Shown: positions 9,577 to 18,876, numbered from the stretch's first letter. The stretch: 64,000 bases of DNA from Mycobacteroides chelonae (GCA_014204435.1 JACHLF010000003.1:352150-416149); one strand, 5' to 3'. Numbers and translations: made by a program. Notes: a model not told the origin generated them from the sequence alone.

Positions 9577-9922
9577 ATGGTTTGGCTGGTCCTCATTCTG
9601 GCGATCTACTCGAAGTAGGTTGGGCCATCGGCCTCAAGTACACCGAGGGCTTCGCCCGGCTGTGGCCGACAGTCGGTACCGTCGGATCGATGATCATCTT
9701 CATCGCGTTGCTCGGCATCGTGATGAAGAGCCTGCCGGTCGGCACCGGGTACGCGATCTGGGTGGGAGTGGGTGCCGTGGGGAATGCGATCCTGGGCAGC
9801 GTGCTGTTCGGTGACTCGCCAACATATGGCGGCTGCTCAGCCGGGCATTGATCGTCGCCGGCATCATCAGTCTGAAACTGGCCTCCCTACAACGCAAACC
9901 GGCGAGGGTAACCGGCGAGTGA
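9577..9922 (+). pseudogene. sugE: sugE/gdx guanidinium exporter (SMR family), frameshifted
   Basis: Starts 'MVWLVLILA' at ATG 9577 (GGAGA upstream). Near 9601-9604 the SMR reading moves to another frame, consistent with a 4-base deletion: '[20 protein letters not shown]'. The signature '[20 protein letters not shown]' follows in that second frame. Near 9830 there is a second frame change, after which '[19 protein letters not shown]' completes the fourth helix. All four transmembrane helices can be read only across three frames, so no functional protein is expected unless the sequence has errors. It lies under a guanidine-II riboswitch. Confidence 0.88.
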
Positions 9923-9962
9923 ATCGTGACTGCACCGACTCGTGAGTAGGTATCGCCGCGAC

Positions 9963-9968
9963 TATGCT
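9963..9968 (+). promoter_or_regulatory. -10 box TATGCT of pykA, leaderless transcript predicted
   Basis: TATGCT ends 8 bases before the pykA ATG, fitting the mycobacterial TANNNT -10 element with transcription starting at or next to the A of ATG. There is no Shine-Dalgarno sequence before the start codon, which agrees with a leaderless mRNA. Confidence 0.6.
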
Positions 9969-9976
9969 CAAAAGTC

Positions 9977-11395
9977 ATGACGAGACGCGGAAAGATTGTT
10001 TGTACCCTCGGCCCTGCGACCGGTTCCGCTGAGCTTGTGCGCGCGCTCGTCGAATCCGGGATGGACGTCGCACGGCTCAACTTCAGCCATGGCGAGCACG
10101 CCGATCACGAGCAGAACTACCGTTGGGTGCGCAAGGCATCCGATGAGACGGGTCGCGCGGTCGGCGTCCTGGCAGACCTGCAGGGGCCCAAGATCAGGCT
10201 GGGCCGGTTCGCTACCGGATCGGCGCACTGGGCCACCGGTGAACAGGTCAGGATCACCGTCGAGGATGTGGTTGGCACCCCGGACCGGGTTTCCACCACC
10301 TACAAGCAGTTAGCCGTGGATGCCGCGGTCGGTGACAGGCTCCTGGTCGACGACGGCAAGGTCGGACTGACCGTCAAGGCCATCGAGGGCGATGACGTGG
10401 TGTGTCGGGTCACCGAGGGGGGTCCGGTCAGCAACAACAAAGGTTTGTCCCTGCCGGGAATGAACGTCTCGGTGCCCGCGCTCTCCGACAAGGACATCGC
10501 GGATCTTGAATTCGCACTGCGCCTCGGGGTGGACCTCATCGCGCTGTCGTTCGTGCGTTCGCCCAGCGATGTCGAGTTGGTGCACGCCATCATGGATCGG
10601 GTCGGGCGCCGCGTGCCGGTGATCGCGAAGCTGGAGAAGCCCGAGGCTGTGGCCAATCTCGAAGCTATCGTGCTGGCGTTCGACGCGATCATGGTGGCTC
10701 GTGGCGACCTTGGCGTCGAACTGCCGCTCGAAGACGTGCCGATCGTGCAGAAGCGGGCCATTCAGATCGCCCGTGAGAACGCGCGTCCGGTCATCGTGGC
10801 GACCCAGATGCTGGAGTCGATGATCGAGAACTCGCGGCCGACCCGTGCGGAGGCCTCCGATGTCGCCAACGCGGTTCTGGACGGCGCGGATGCCGTGATG
10901 CTGTCGGGGGAGACCTCGGTGGGCAAGTACCCGCTGGAAGCGGTGCGCACGATGGCCCGCATCGTGTCGGCGGTGGAAAGCCACTCGGTGAGCGCACCGC
11001 CGTTGACGCATGTGCCACGCACTAAGCGTGGGGTGATCTCCTATGCCGCGCGCGATATCGGCGAGCGCCTGAACGCCAAGGCGCTCGTCGCCTTCACGCA
11101 GTCGGGTGACACTGTGCGCCGTCTGGCTCGGCTGCACACCCCGTTGCCGGTGCTGGCGTTCACCCCGTTGCCCGAGGTGCGCAGCCAACTGGCACTCACT
11201 TGGGGAACCGAAACCTTCATCGTTCCGGTCATGGATACCACCGACGGCATGATCCAGCAGGTGGACACGGCATTGCTGGCGATGGAGCGCTACCAGCGCG
11301 GGGATCTGGTGGTGATTGTCGCGGGCGCTCCTCCGGGAACAGTAGGCTCGACAAACCTGATCCGCGTGCACCGGATCGGTGAGGACGACCACTAG
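9977..11395 (+). CDS. pykA: Pyruvate kinase
   Basis: Last step of glycolysis, phosphoenolpyruvate plus ADP to pyruvate plus ATP. 472 residues, the normal bacterial length. N-terminal 'RRGKIVCTLGPAT' and 'MDVARLNFSHGEHADHEQN', the B-domain insert at about 70-165, the catalytic 'VPVIAKLEKPEAVANLEAIV' (Lys) and 'AIMVARGDLGVELPLEDVP', and 'GADAVMLSGETSVGKYPLEA'. The C-terminal allosteric domain ends 'GTVGSTNLIRVHRIGED'. A -10 box immediately upstream suggests its own promoter and a leaderless mRNA. Confidence 0.97.
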   Translation: MTRRGKIVCTLGPATGSAELVRALVESGMDVARLNFSHGEHADHEQNYRWVRKASDETGRAVGVLADLQGPKIRLGRFATGSAHWATGEQVRITVEDVVGTPDRVSTTYKQLAVDAAVGDRLLVDDGKVGLTVKAIEGDDVVCRVTEGGPVSNNKGLSLPGMNVSVPALSDKDIADLEFALRLGVDLIALSFVRSPSDVELVHAIMDRVGRRVPVIAKLEKPEAVANLEAIVLAFDAIMVARGDLGVELPLEDVPIVQKRAIQIARENARPVIVATQMLESMIENSRPTRAEASDVANAVLDGADAVMLSGETSVGKYPLEAVRTMARIVSAVESHSVSAPPLTHVPRTKRGVISYAARDIGERLNAKALVAFTQSGDTVRRLARLHTPLPVLAFTPLPEVRSQLALTWGTETFIVPVMDTTDGMIQQVDTALLAMERYQRGDLVVIVAGAPPGTVGSTNLIRVHRIGEDDH

Positions 11396-11409
11396 GGAAG
11401 AGGATCAGC

Positions 11410-12279
11410 ATCAGCAACGCACCTGATTTCGCACAGCTACTCGCGCTGCTGGAGCTGAAAAACCCGGAGACCGACCTGTTCATCGGTGGTCATCCCACAG
11501 TGAACCCGCCCCGCACCTTCGGCGGCCAGCTGATGGCACAGTCCGTGGTGGCATCCGGCCGTACCGTCTCGGAGAAGCTCTCCCTGGCGGCCGTATCGAC
11601 CCACTTCATCAACGGTGGTGACCCTAAGCAGGACATCGAGTTCCGGGTGCATCGGTTGCGGGACGAGCGCAGTTTCGCCAATCGCCGGGTTGACGCGGTC
11701 CAGGGCGATCTGTTGCTGTCCTCGGCGCTGGTGTCCTATCTGAAGGACTCGCCCGGGCTAGAACACGCGGTGAGGCCGCCCGTGGTGGCCGATCCGGAGA
11801 CATTGCCGTCCATCGATGAATATCTGGTCGGATACGAGGAGACCGTGCCGATGTTCGTCGCGGCGCTCAAGCCCATCGAATGGCGGTACGACAATGACCC
11901 CGCCTGGGTGCTGAAGACGAAAGCTGAACGGCTGGAACATAATCGAGTGTGGATGAAGACTCATTCGCCGCTGCCCGATGATCCGGTATTGCACAGTGCG
12001 GCCCTGATCTACTCCTCCGACACGACCGTGCTGGACTCGATTATCACCACCCACGGGCTGTCCTGGGGCTATGACCGGATCTTCGCGGCGACCATCAACC
12101 ACAGCGTGTGGTTTCACCGTCCGCTGCGCTTCGACGAGTGGGTGCTCTACGCCACCGAGTCGCCGGTTGCCTCGGCAGGACGCGGAATGGGCTCCGGGCG
12201 CTATTTCGATGGCGAAGGAGCGTTGCTGGCCAGTACTATCCAGGAAGGCATTATCAAATACTTCCCGGGGCGGTCATGA
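11410..12279 (+). CDS. tesB: Acyl-CoA thioesterase II, apparent ATC start
   Basis: Double hot-dog thioesterase hydrolysing acyl-CoA to free acid and CoA. The frame carries 'RTFGGQLMAQSVVASGRTV', 'VSTHFINGGDPKQDIEFRV', 'PIEWRYDNDPAW' and 'ALIYSSDTTVLDSIITTHGL'. Conserved N-terminal sequence ('SNAPDFAQLLALLELK') lies upstream of the first GTG (11500), yet the frame from the stop codon at 11380-11382 to that GTG holds no ATG, GTG or TTG. GAAGAGG (11397-11403) is spaced correctly for ATC at 11410, which would give 289 residues starting where the M. tuberculosis protein starts. ATC initiation is rare; a sequence error is the alternative. Confidence 0.85.
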   Translation: MSNAPDFAQLLALLELKNPETDLFIGGHPTVNPPRTFGGQLMAQSVVASGRTVSEKLSLAAVSTHFINGGDPKQDIEFRVHRLRDERSFANRRVDAVQGDLLLSSALVSYLKDSPGLEHAVRPPVVADPETLPSIDEYLVGYEETVPMFVAALKPIEWRYDNDPAWVLKTKAERLEHNRVWMKTHSPLPDDPVLHSAALIYSSDTTVLDSIITTHGLSWGYDRIFAATINHSVWFHRPLRFDEWVLYATESPVASAGRGMGSGRYFDGEGALLASTIQEGIIKYFPGRS

Positions 12280-12461
12280 TTCGTATTCTTTCCCTCTTGG
12301 TGCTGGTCCTCACCGTGATCACCATCGTTTCCATCATCAAGGACCCCGCGAAGCCCAACGGCGAGAAGTTGCCGTGGGCCATCATCGTGCTCGTCTTTCC
12401 GATCTTCGGGCCTATTCTGTGGTTTGCCATCGGGAAAAGCGATCCCTCCGACCGCTGGTAG
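12276..12461 (+). CDS. Small PLDc_N-type membrane protein
   Basis: 61 residues with two hydrophobic segments, 'ILSLLVLVLTVITIVSII' and 'LPWAIIVLVFPIFGPILWFA', ending 'IGKSDPSDRW'. This matches the phospholipase D nuclease N-terminal (PLDc_N) membrane domain, which often stands alone in actinobacteria. The ATG overlaps the tesB stop codon (ATGA), so it is co-translated with tesB. Function unknown. Confidence 0.85.
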   Translation: MIRILSLLVLVLTVITIVSIIKDPAKPNGEKLPWAIIVLVFPIFGPILWFAIGKSDPSDRW

Positions 12462-12512
12462 TTGCGGGAGTGTCCTGAAAGTTTGAAGGCCAGCGCCAGG
12501 GGCGGTGGCTGA

Positions 12513-13287
12513 TTGTTAGAGCCGTCGGCGACTAGCGCGCCTGTGCGTATTGCCGAACACATTGCGGTGCACAGCGATTCCAGACCCGCACGTTTCGTGA
12601 GTGCCGCGACGGTGCTCTTCGTCGCCGGGTGGCTGGTGTTGCTGGTCGCTCATTCGGGGTACCCGAAACAGCCCGACCTGGGCGAAATCCTGTGGCCGCG
12701 CACCGTGCTGCTTTGTGTGGGGTTCATCGCGCGCGGCATCTTCCTGGGCCGCCCGGTCACCTACGGTCACGCTGCGTGGGCCGGAGCGGCAGTCCTCGTC
12801 GCATTCGGGATGCATGTCCTGCAGTTCGAGGGCGCCGGCGACGCCTTGGTCGTCGCGGCGAGGCTGATCCTGATCCAGCGCGCCCACAATGCGGGGGTCA
12901 TCACCGAGATCGTCGACGAGCGGGGTCTTGGCGGCGCCCTGCGCACGGAACTTCAACAGGAGCTGGAACTTTCACACGGAGGTCGGTTCGAGCATGGATT
13001 CTCGATGATTCTCGACGGTGCGCTGCGTGGCCGCCTATCCCGGTATTTGGCTCATGATCGCCCGTGACCATCGCGGTGTGGTTCAGGGATTTCACCGATA
13101 CGCCACCACGATCGACATGATCACGCTCGCGAAAACCGAAGGCGCTCGCCGGTTGTCTCTGGCGTTCGCGGCCTACCCGGAGATCTTCGCCGAGAAGGAA
13201 CGCACCCGAGTGCGGCAGGTCTGCTACTCGGCGATTCATGTGCTCGTGCAGATGTCGACGTGCCGTTGGTCGCCTTCGCACTCCTGA
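12513..13287 (+). pseudogene. LysX-like (DUF2156) phosphatidylglycerol lysyltransferase-type protein, decayed
   Basis: From TTG 12513 the first frame reads about four hydrophobic segments ('FVSAATVLFVAGWLVLLVA', 'TVLLCVGFIARGIFLG', and so on) and then 'ITEIVDERGLGGALRTELQQ' and 'GFSMILDGALRGR'. Near 13015 the homology moves to another frame: 'LMIARDHRGVVQGFHRYAT', 'RRLSLAFAAYPEIFAEKERT', 'VCYSAIHVL'. This is the LysX/MprF DUF2156 catalytic fold. About 25 residues normally lying between 'HRYA' and 'ITLAKTEG' are missing, and the C terminus is cut short. At least one frameshift and one deletion make it non-functional. Confidence 0.8.
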
Positions 13288-13393
13288 GCCTGGAGTTCGC
13301 CCCGCGCGTGCGACCCAGAGCACCCGCTGGACCGGCTGCGTAACAGGATGTTAACGTCGGGAAAACGCGCTCGTTTTCGACTGTGGACAAGCT

Positions 13394-15094
13394 GTGCCCG
13401 TGACCGACACCCTCGACACGTCTGCTCCCGCGCGCATCCCCGCCGATTCTTCCGCCCACGACGCCGCCGAAAGTGCGGCACTGCGCGAGACATTGGAGGA
13501 CTACACACTCCGATTCGCGCCCAGGCGTTTTCGACGGTGGAGCCCCGCAGTCGTCGGCATCACCGCGCTCGGTGGTATCGCCTACTTGGCAGACTTCGCG
13601 ATTGGCGCCAACATCGGAATCTCCTACGGCACCGGAAATGCGTTGTGGGGGATAGCGGTATTCGCGGTCATCATCATCCTCACCGGAATCCCGGTGTCGT
13701 ACTATGCGGCCCGATACAACATCGACTTGGACTTGATTACGCGCGGCAGCGGATTCGGGTACTACGGCAGCATCGTCACTAACATCATATACGCCACGTT
13801 CACCTTCATATTCTTCGCCCTCGAGGGCTCGATCATGGCCCAGGGGCTCAAACTCGGTCTTGGCGTTCCACTTCCCGTGGGGTATGCGGTGTCCACCATC
13901 ATTATCATTCCGCTGGTCATCTATGGCATGAAGGCGCTATCGGTGCTTCAGGTGTGGACCACGCCGCTCTGGCTGGTCATGATGGTGATCCCGTTCGTCT
14001 ATCTTGTTGTGCGCCATCCTGATTCGGTCGGAGCATTCTTTGCTTACGGCGGTCAGGACGCCCAGGGGGTCAACCTGGGGTCGATCATGCTCGCCGCGGG
14101 CGTGTGTTTGTCGCTCATCGCGCAGATCGCCGAGCAGATCGACTACCTGCGGTTCATGCCACCCAAAACCCCGGAGAACAGCCGCCGCTGGTGGACCGCC
14201 ATGCTGTTGGCGGGGCCGGGCTGGGTGCTGTTCGGGGCGATCAAGCAGGTGATCGGGCTCTTCCTCGCGGTCTACCTCATTGCCAATGTTGTGGACGGCG
14301 CCGCCGTGGCCAACCAGCCGGTGCATCAGTTCCTGGAGATCTACCAGAACATGATGCCGCACTGGCTGGCCATCACCCTGGCGGTCATTCTGGTGGTGAT
14401 CAGCCAGATCAAGATCAATGTCACGAACGCCTATTCGGGATCGTTGGCGTGGACCAACTCCTTCACACGCATCACCAAGCACTACCCGGGCCGCTTGATC
14501 TTCGTGCTGTTCAACCTGCTGATCGCACTGGTGCTGATGGAAGCGAACATGTTCGACTTCCTCAACACCATCCTGGGGTTCTACGCCAACTGCGGTATGG
14601 CCTGGGTGGTCACCGTGGCGACCGATATCGCGGTCAACAAGTACCTGCTCAAGCTGTCGCCCAAGGAGCCGGAGTTCCGGCGGGGCATGCTCTACAACGT
14701 CAACCCCGTCGGTTTCGTGTCGATGCTGCTCTCGGCCGGTATCTCGATACTGGTGTTCTTCGGGGTGTGCGGTGAGGCGATCCGCCCCTACTCGCCGATC
14801 GTGGCTGTTGTCATTGCCTTTGTGATGCCCCCGATCCTGGCGGTGGCTACCCGCGGGAAGTACTACCTGCGGCGCACCGATGACGGCATCGATCTGCCCA
14901 TGTATGACGAGTACGGCAATCCGTCGGGCGAGCTGTTGCAGTGTGTGGTCAGTGGCATCGAATTCGAGCGCCCCGACATGCTCGCCTCGGCCAAGCCCGG
15001 CCCGGACGGCGAGAAGCAGTACATCTCGTCGCTCAGCCTGGCAACGGATCGCGCCGGCGAGCACGTACTGCCCGCCGACCCGCCGACGCGCTAG
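13394..15094 (+). CDS. NCS1-family purine/cytosine permease
   Basis: 566 residues with about twelve transmembrane helices. The NCS1 features are the N-terminal 'LEDYTLRFAPRRFRRWSP', 'FAIGANIGISYGTGNALWGI' (helix 1), 'IPVSYYAARYNIDLDLITR' and 'GSGFGYYGSIVTNIIYATF', and 'INVTNAYSGSLAWTNSFTR' (helix 8). The substrate is likely a nucleobase or related compound, but specificity cannot be read from the sequence. The GTG start at 13394 was taken. It is convergent with the cyd-DUF4190 operon, with a 4-bp tail overlap. Confidence 0.92.
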   Translation: MPVTDTLDTSAPARIPADSSAHDAAESAALRETLEDYTLRFAPRRFRRWSPAVVGITALGGIAYLADFAIGANIGISYGTGNALWGIAVFAVIIILTGIPVSYYAARYNIDLDLITRGSGFGYYGSIVTNIIYATFTFIFFALEGSIMAQGLKLGLGVPLPVGYAVSTIIIIPLVIYGMKALSVLQVWTTPLWLVMMVIPFVYLVVRHPDSVGAFFAYGGQDAQGVNLGSIMLAAGVCLSLIAQIAEQIDYLRFMPPKTPENSRRWWTAMLLAGPGWVLFGAIKQVIGLFLAVYLIANVVDGAAVANQPVHQFLEIYQNMMPHWLAITLAVILVVISQIKINVTNAYSGSLAWTNSFTRITKHYPGRLIFVLFNLLIALVLMEANMFDFLNTILGFYANCGMAWVVTVATDIAVNKYLLKLSPKEPEFRRGMLYNVNPVGFVSMLLSAGISILVFFGVCGEAIRPYSPIVAVVIAFVMPPILAVATRGKYYLRRTDDGIDLPMYDEYGNPSGELLQCVVSGIEFERPDMLASAKPGPDGEKQYISSLSLATDRAGEHVLPADPPTR

Positions 15095-15579
15095 GGGCTC
15101 TGGGTCGGGGTGCTGGCCTGTTCGTTCATCCGCTTTTCGAAGTCGTTCTGGCATTGAGTGGCCTTGGCCCGATCACCTTTGACGTCGGACATGCAGGTGA
15201 TGAAATCGCTCAAACCGGCCGACTTCATGAAGACCAATGCGAACACGAGGATCAGGGTCGACAGCAACACCGCCAGGGCGCCCAGAGCTATACCGCCGAT
15301 CGCCACGCCGCGATTGTCGGCCTCGGACCGCTTGACCCGTAGCAGACCGACGATGCCGAGGACCACTGCCACGCAGCCGCCGAGAAATCCGCCAAACACT
15401 GTGCACGACAACAAAATGGCGACGATGCCGACTACCAGCGCACTCACGCCGACACCGTTCTTCGGGGCCGGCGGCGGAACCGGCATGCCAGGCACGCCGT
15501 ACGGATACGGATACGGGTATGGGGGCGGGTACCCGCCCGGACGCTGGTATGGCGGGGGCAGAGGTGGCGTTTCCGTCAT
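15091..15579 (-). CDS. DUF4190-type membrane protein with Pro/Tyr-rich N terminus
   Basis: 162 residues. Residues 1-38 are Pro/Tyr/Gly-rich ('PPPYPYPYPYGVPGMPVPPP'). Two transmembrane segments follow ('GVSALVVGIVAILLSCTVFG' region and 'GVAIGGIALGALAVLLSTLI'), then a short polar tail with two Cys. The arrangement matches DUF4190/TM2-like small membrane proteins of actinobacteria. Its ATG overlaps the cydC stop codon (ATGA), so it is the last gene of the cydABDC transcript; whether it helps bd oxidase assembly is unknown. Confidence 0.85.
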   Translation of the reverse strand: MTETPPLPPPYQRPGGYPPPYPYPYPYGVPGMPVPPPAPKNGVGVSALVVGIVAILLSCTVFGGFLGGCVAVVLGIVGLLRVKRSEADNRGVAIGGIALGALAVLLSTLILVFALVFMKSAGLSDFITCMSDVKGDRAKATQCQNDFEKRMNEQASTPTQSP

Positions 15580-17219
15580 ACCTGCACTGTATCCCCGAGT
15601 TGGATGCGAAGGCAGGTCGCCGAATCCGGCAGATGGTGCGTGGCCACCACCACGGTTCGCCCCGACAGTAACGGGCTGTCGGTATCTAACAAATCTCGCA
15701 AAATTGCTTCGGCGGCGCGGCCGTCCAGGTGTTCGGTCGGTTCGTCCAACAACAGCACCGGCACCTTCGACAGCAGTGCTCGGGCGAGTAGCAACCGCCG
15801 TCGCTGCCCGCCCGACACCGACGCGGCACCGGCGGTCAACACCGTGGACAGACCCTGCGGCAGCGTCTCGATCCAGGAGCCGAGACCGACTGCCGACAGC
15901 GCGTCCGCGAGGTCGCCGTCGGGGGCATCGCCCCGGGCGACAAGCAGATTGTCGCGCACTGTGGTGGCGAACAGATGCGCGTCCTCGGCGAAATACCTGA
16001 CGAGTCCCGGCCGCTCGGCGCCCACCACCTCATCCGCATCGACTCGGATGGTTCCCGATATGGGCGGCGAAAGCCCGGCAAGCGTTGTCAGCAGCGATGT
16101 CTTGCCGATGCCGCTGGCACCGGTGATCGCCATCCGGGCACCGGCAGGCAACCGGAATGAGAGCGGACCCGACGCTGAATCGCCGGTGCGCCAGCATAGT
16201 TCGGTGCATTCGAGCAGAGCCCCGGACTGCGTGTGGTCGGGTTTGACGTCCGCGCGCAAGGGTATGTCCTTGCCCGACTCGACCAGCTCCTGCAGATGCC
16301 GTGCCGATACTCGTGAACGAGCGATACCGACCGCCGCGGCAGGCAGTGCGGTGGAGGCCTCGAAGGCCGCCAGCGGCAACAGCACCACAATGGCCAGGGC
16401 GGTGGGAGCGATATGTCCTGCCAGCTCCACGGCCGCCGCCAAGGCCCCGACCACCGCGGCCCCGACGGCGAGAGTGGGCGCTGCCGCCGCCCAGGCCGCC
16501 GGAGCTGCCGCCGCGTCCTGGGCCAGCGCCCAATCCCTGCGACGCCGGCGAGCCAGCTCTAGCCGATCGGGAAGCAGGCCGCCCACCCGGAGTTCGGGCG
16601 CGTGGTCGAGTATCTCCACCGCCGTCTCCGACTGCAGTGTGCGTGTTCTCGCGCCGCGTGTCTCGCGGGTCGCGGAGGCCCTCGCCGCCAACGCGGGCGC
16701 GAGCACATCGGCGATCAGCAGTGCGCCGGCCAACATCGCGGCGGCAGGTAGCGAAATCATGGCGATGGTGATCGTGGCAGCGATTCCGAGGGCGGTAGCC
16801 ACCGCGGCGGGAATGACGCTGCGCACCATGGTGTCTGCCAGCTCATCGATGTCCGTACCGATGCGATCGAGCACGCCACCCTTGCGCAGGGCCCCGGCCG
16901 AGCCCCCGATAAGTCGCCGGAAGACATGCACGCGGACGGTGGCCGCACCACGCAGCGCAATGTCGTGGCTCGCGAGGCGTTCACAGTAGCGCCAGATGCC
17001 GCGCGAAATACCCAGCGCGCGAACCGCAACCACGGCCACCGACAGGTCGAGAACCGGCGGCATTTGCCACGCCCGGGTAATCAACCATGCCGACAAACCG
17101 GCCAGCGCCAGTGCACTGCCGAGCGCCAGCACACCGAATGTCACGGCCAGGGCCAGTCGTGCCGGTCGCACCCGCAGCGCGATCAGCCAATGCCGCAATG
17201 GATCAGAGGTGCGCAGCAT
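15576..17219 (-). CDS. cydC: Thiol reductant ABC exporter subunit CydC
   Basis: Membrane-fused ABC half-transporter that, with CydD, exports glutathione/cysteine-type reductants needed to assemble cytochrome bd. 547 residues from ATG 17219 ('MLRTSDPLRHWLIAL'); the frame is open further upstream but that part overlaps cydD. Six-helix membrane domain in residues 1-300. The ATPase has Walker A 'ITGASGIGKTSLLTTLAG', signature 'VSGGQRRRLLLARALL', Walker B 'VPVLLLDEPTEHLD' and the H-loop His. It overlaps cydD by 17 bp. Confidence 0.95.
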   Translation of the reverse strand: MLRTSDPLRHWLIALRVRPARLALAVTFGVLALGSALALAGLSAWLITRAWQMPPVLDLSVAVVAVRALGISRGIWRYCERLASHDIALRGAATVRVHVFRRLIGGSAGALRKGGVLDRIGTDIDELADTMVRSVIPAAVATALGIAATITIAMISLPAAAMLAGALLIADVLAPALAARASATRETRGARTRTLQSETAVEILDHAPELRVGGLLPDRLELARRRRRDWALAQDAAAAPAAWAAAAPTLAVGAAVVGALAAAVELAGHIAPTALAIVVLLPLAAFEASTALPAAAVGIARSRVSARHLQELVESGKDIPLRADVKPDHTQSGALLECTELCWRTGDSASGPLSFRLPAGARMAITGASGIGKTSLLTTLAGLSPPISGTIRVDADEVVGAERPGLVRYFAEDAHLFATTVRDNLLVARGDAPDGDLADALSAVGLGSWIETLPQGLSTVLTAGAASVSGGQRRRLLLARALLSKVPVLLLDEPTEHLDGRAAEAILRDLLDTDSPLLSGRTVVVATHHLPDSATCLRIQLGDTVQV

Positions 17220-18876
17220 TTTTTGCCTGCACGGTGAAGACTTCGTCCGCGGCCGCCAGGACTGGAGCCCGGTGACCCACCAGCACCACGGTGGCTCCGC
17301 GGCGCGCGCGGGTAACCAGCGCGGCCAGCACGGCAGCTTCGGTATCGCCATCGAGGTGTGCTGTGGGCTCGTCCAGCAGCAGGACCGGCCGATTGGTGCC
17401 GAGTACGCGTGTCAGGCACAGCCTCTGACGTTCACCCAGCGACAGCCCGCTGCCGCCCGTACCGAGGCGGGTATCGAGTCCGTCTCCAAGCGCCGCTAGT
17501 GTGGTGCCGAATTGGCTATCCGCGAGCGCGGATTCCAGCTCGTCGAGCGGTCCGAAGATCTCGAGGTTCTCGCGAATGGTGCCCGACTGCAGCACCGGGC
17601 GTTGTGGCAACCAGCCGATTATGGACCACCAGCTGTCCCGGTCGATCTGGTCCAGTCCCACCCCGTCGACCAGAACGCGACCCACAGTGGGCGTCGTGAG
17701 GCCGGCGATCGCGTGCAGGGCCGTCGACTTGCCGGCGCCGTTGTGGCCGGTGAGCACGGTGACCACACCGGGCCGGATGTCTGCGGTCAACTCCCATGGC
17801 GCATAGCCACTTCGGTCCGCGGCGCTCATCGCCTCCAACTGGATGATCGGGTGCCTGCGGGGTGCCTTCGTTCCCTGGCGGGCGGGCAGAGTCGGGGCAG
17901 AGCGGAGAGTGTCGAGAAGTTCGAAGGTCTTGTCGGCGGCTGCCTTTCCGTCGGCGGCACTGTGAAATTGGATTCCGACCCGGCGCAGCGGCCAATACAC
18001 CTCGGGTGCCAAGACCAGTATCGTCAGCGCGGTGGTGAGATCGAGGTGCCCGAACACCAGCCGCATACCGATGCTCACCGCGATGATCGCGACGCTGAGC
18101 GTCGCGATCATCTCCAACACCATGGCCGACAGAAATGCCACACGGAGGGTGGCCATCACCGAACGCCGTTGAGCGAAGCCGAGTTCGGCGATGCGGCGCA
18201 GCGGAGCCCCGGTGCGCCCCAGCGCACGCAGCGTGGGAATGCCCGCGATCAGATCGAGCATCTGCCCCATGGCCGCGCTGGACACCTCCAGCGCGGCCTG
18301 CGCGCGATCCCGGGTAAGCAGGCCGATGAGAACCATGAAGACCGGTATCAGCGGCAGCGTGATCGCCACGATGACGGCAGAACGGATGTCGTAACAGGCG
18401 ATAACCAAGGCAGCGGCGGGCGTCACGATCGCGGCGCTGAGGAGGGCGGGCAGATATCCGGAGAAGTAGGGGCGAAGATCGTCCAGCCCTCGCGTCAGAA
18501 CCGCGGCGGCCGAGTCGCGGCACCGTTCGAGGTCGCGTGGTTGTGCCTGCGCGATGTTGGACAGCAGTTGATCGTCGAGATCGGCGATGACACCCGTCGC
18601 ACCCCGCTCGCTATAGCGGACCTGTACCCCGTGCGCGCCCGCCCGAATCAGCCACAGCGCGGCCAGTGCCGCCAGCGGCTGTCCCATATGCCTCATATCG
18701 CGCGTGAGCGGATCGGTGATCAGTTGGGCGAGCGCATGCGCCAACACCATCGCGATCAGTAGCGTGCACGCTGTCATCACTAGCTCGCAGAGCACCGTCA
18801 AGATCAGATACCGGCGGGCAGGCGCACTGCGGCGCCACAGTCGCGGATCGATCGGGGCGCTGTGCGATCTCGTCAT
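17203..18876 (-). CDS. cydD: Thiol reductant ABC exporter subunit CydD
   Basis: Partner of CydC, 557 residues from ATG 18876 ('MTRSHSAPIDPRLWRR'). The N-terminal membrane domain includes the intracellular loop 'IADLDDQLLSNIAQAQPRDL'. The ATPase has Walker A 'LTGHNGAGKSTALHAIAG', signature 'LSLGERQRLCLTRVLG' and Walker B 'RPVLLLDEPTAHLDGDTE'. Its ATG sits in the ATGA overlap with the cydB stop codon, so the four cyd genes form one translationally coupled unit. Confidence 0.95.
   Translation of the reverse strand: MTRSHSAPIDPRLWRRSAPARRYLILTVLCELVMTACTLLIAMVLAHALAQLITDPLTRDMRHMGQPLAALAALWLIRAGAHGVQVRYSERGATGVIADLDDQLLSNIAQAQPRDLERCRDSAAAVLTRGLDDLRPYFSGYLPALLSAAIVTPAAALVIACYDIRSAVIVAITLPLIPVFMVLIGLLTRDRAQAALEVSSAAMGQMLDLIAGIPTLRALGRTGAPLRRIAELGFAQRRSVMATLRVAFLSAMVLEMIATLSVAIIAVSIGMRLVFGHLDLTTALTILVLAPEVYWPLRRVGIQFHSAADGKAAADKTFELLDTLRSAPTLPARQGTKAPRRHPIIQLEAMSAADRSGYAPWELTADIRPGVVTVLTGHNGAGKSTALHAIAGLTTPTVGRVLVDGVGLDQIDRDSWWSIIGWLPQRPVLQSGTIRENLEIFGPLDELESALADSQFGTTLAALGDGLDTRLGTGGSGLSLGERQRLCLTRVLGTNRPVLLLDEPTAHLDGDTEAAVLAALVTRARRGATVVLVGHRAPVLAAADEVFTVQAKNAAHL

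Noticed and set aside
13937..15154. 405-aa minus-strand frame opposite the NCS1 permease
   Set aside because: His/Asp/Gln-rich antisense reading typical of GC-rich shadows; the plus strand carries clear transmembrane signatures.
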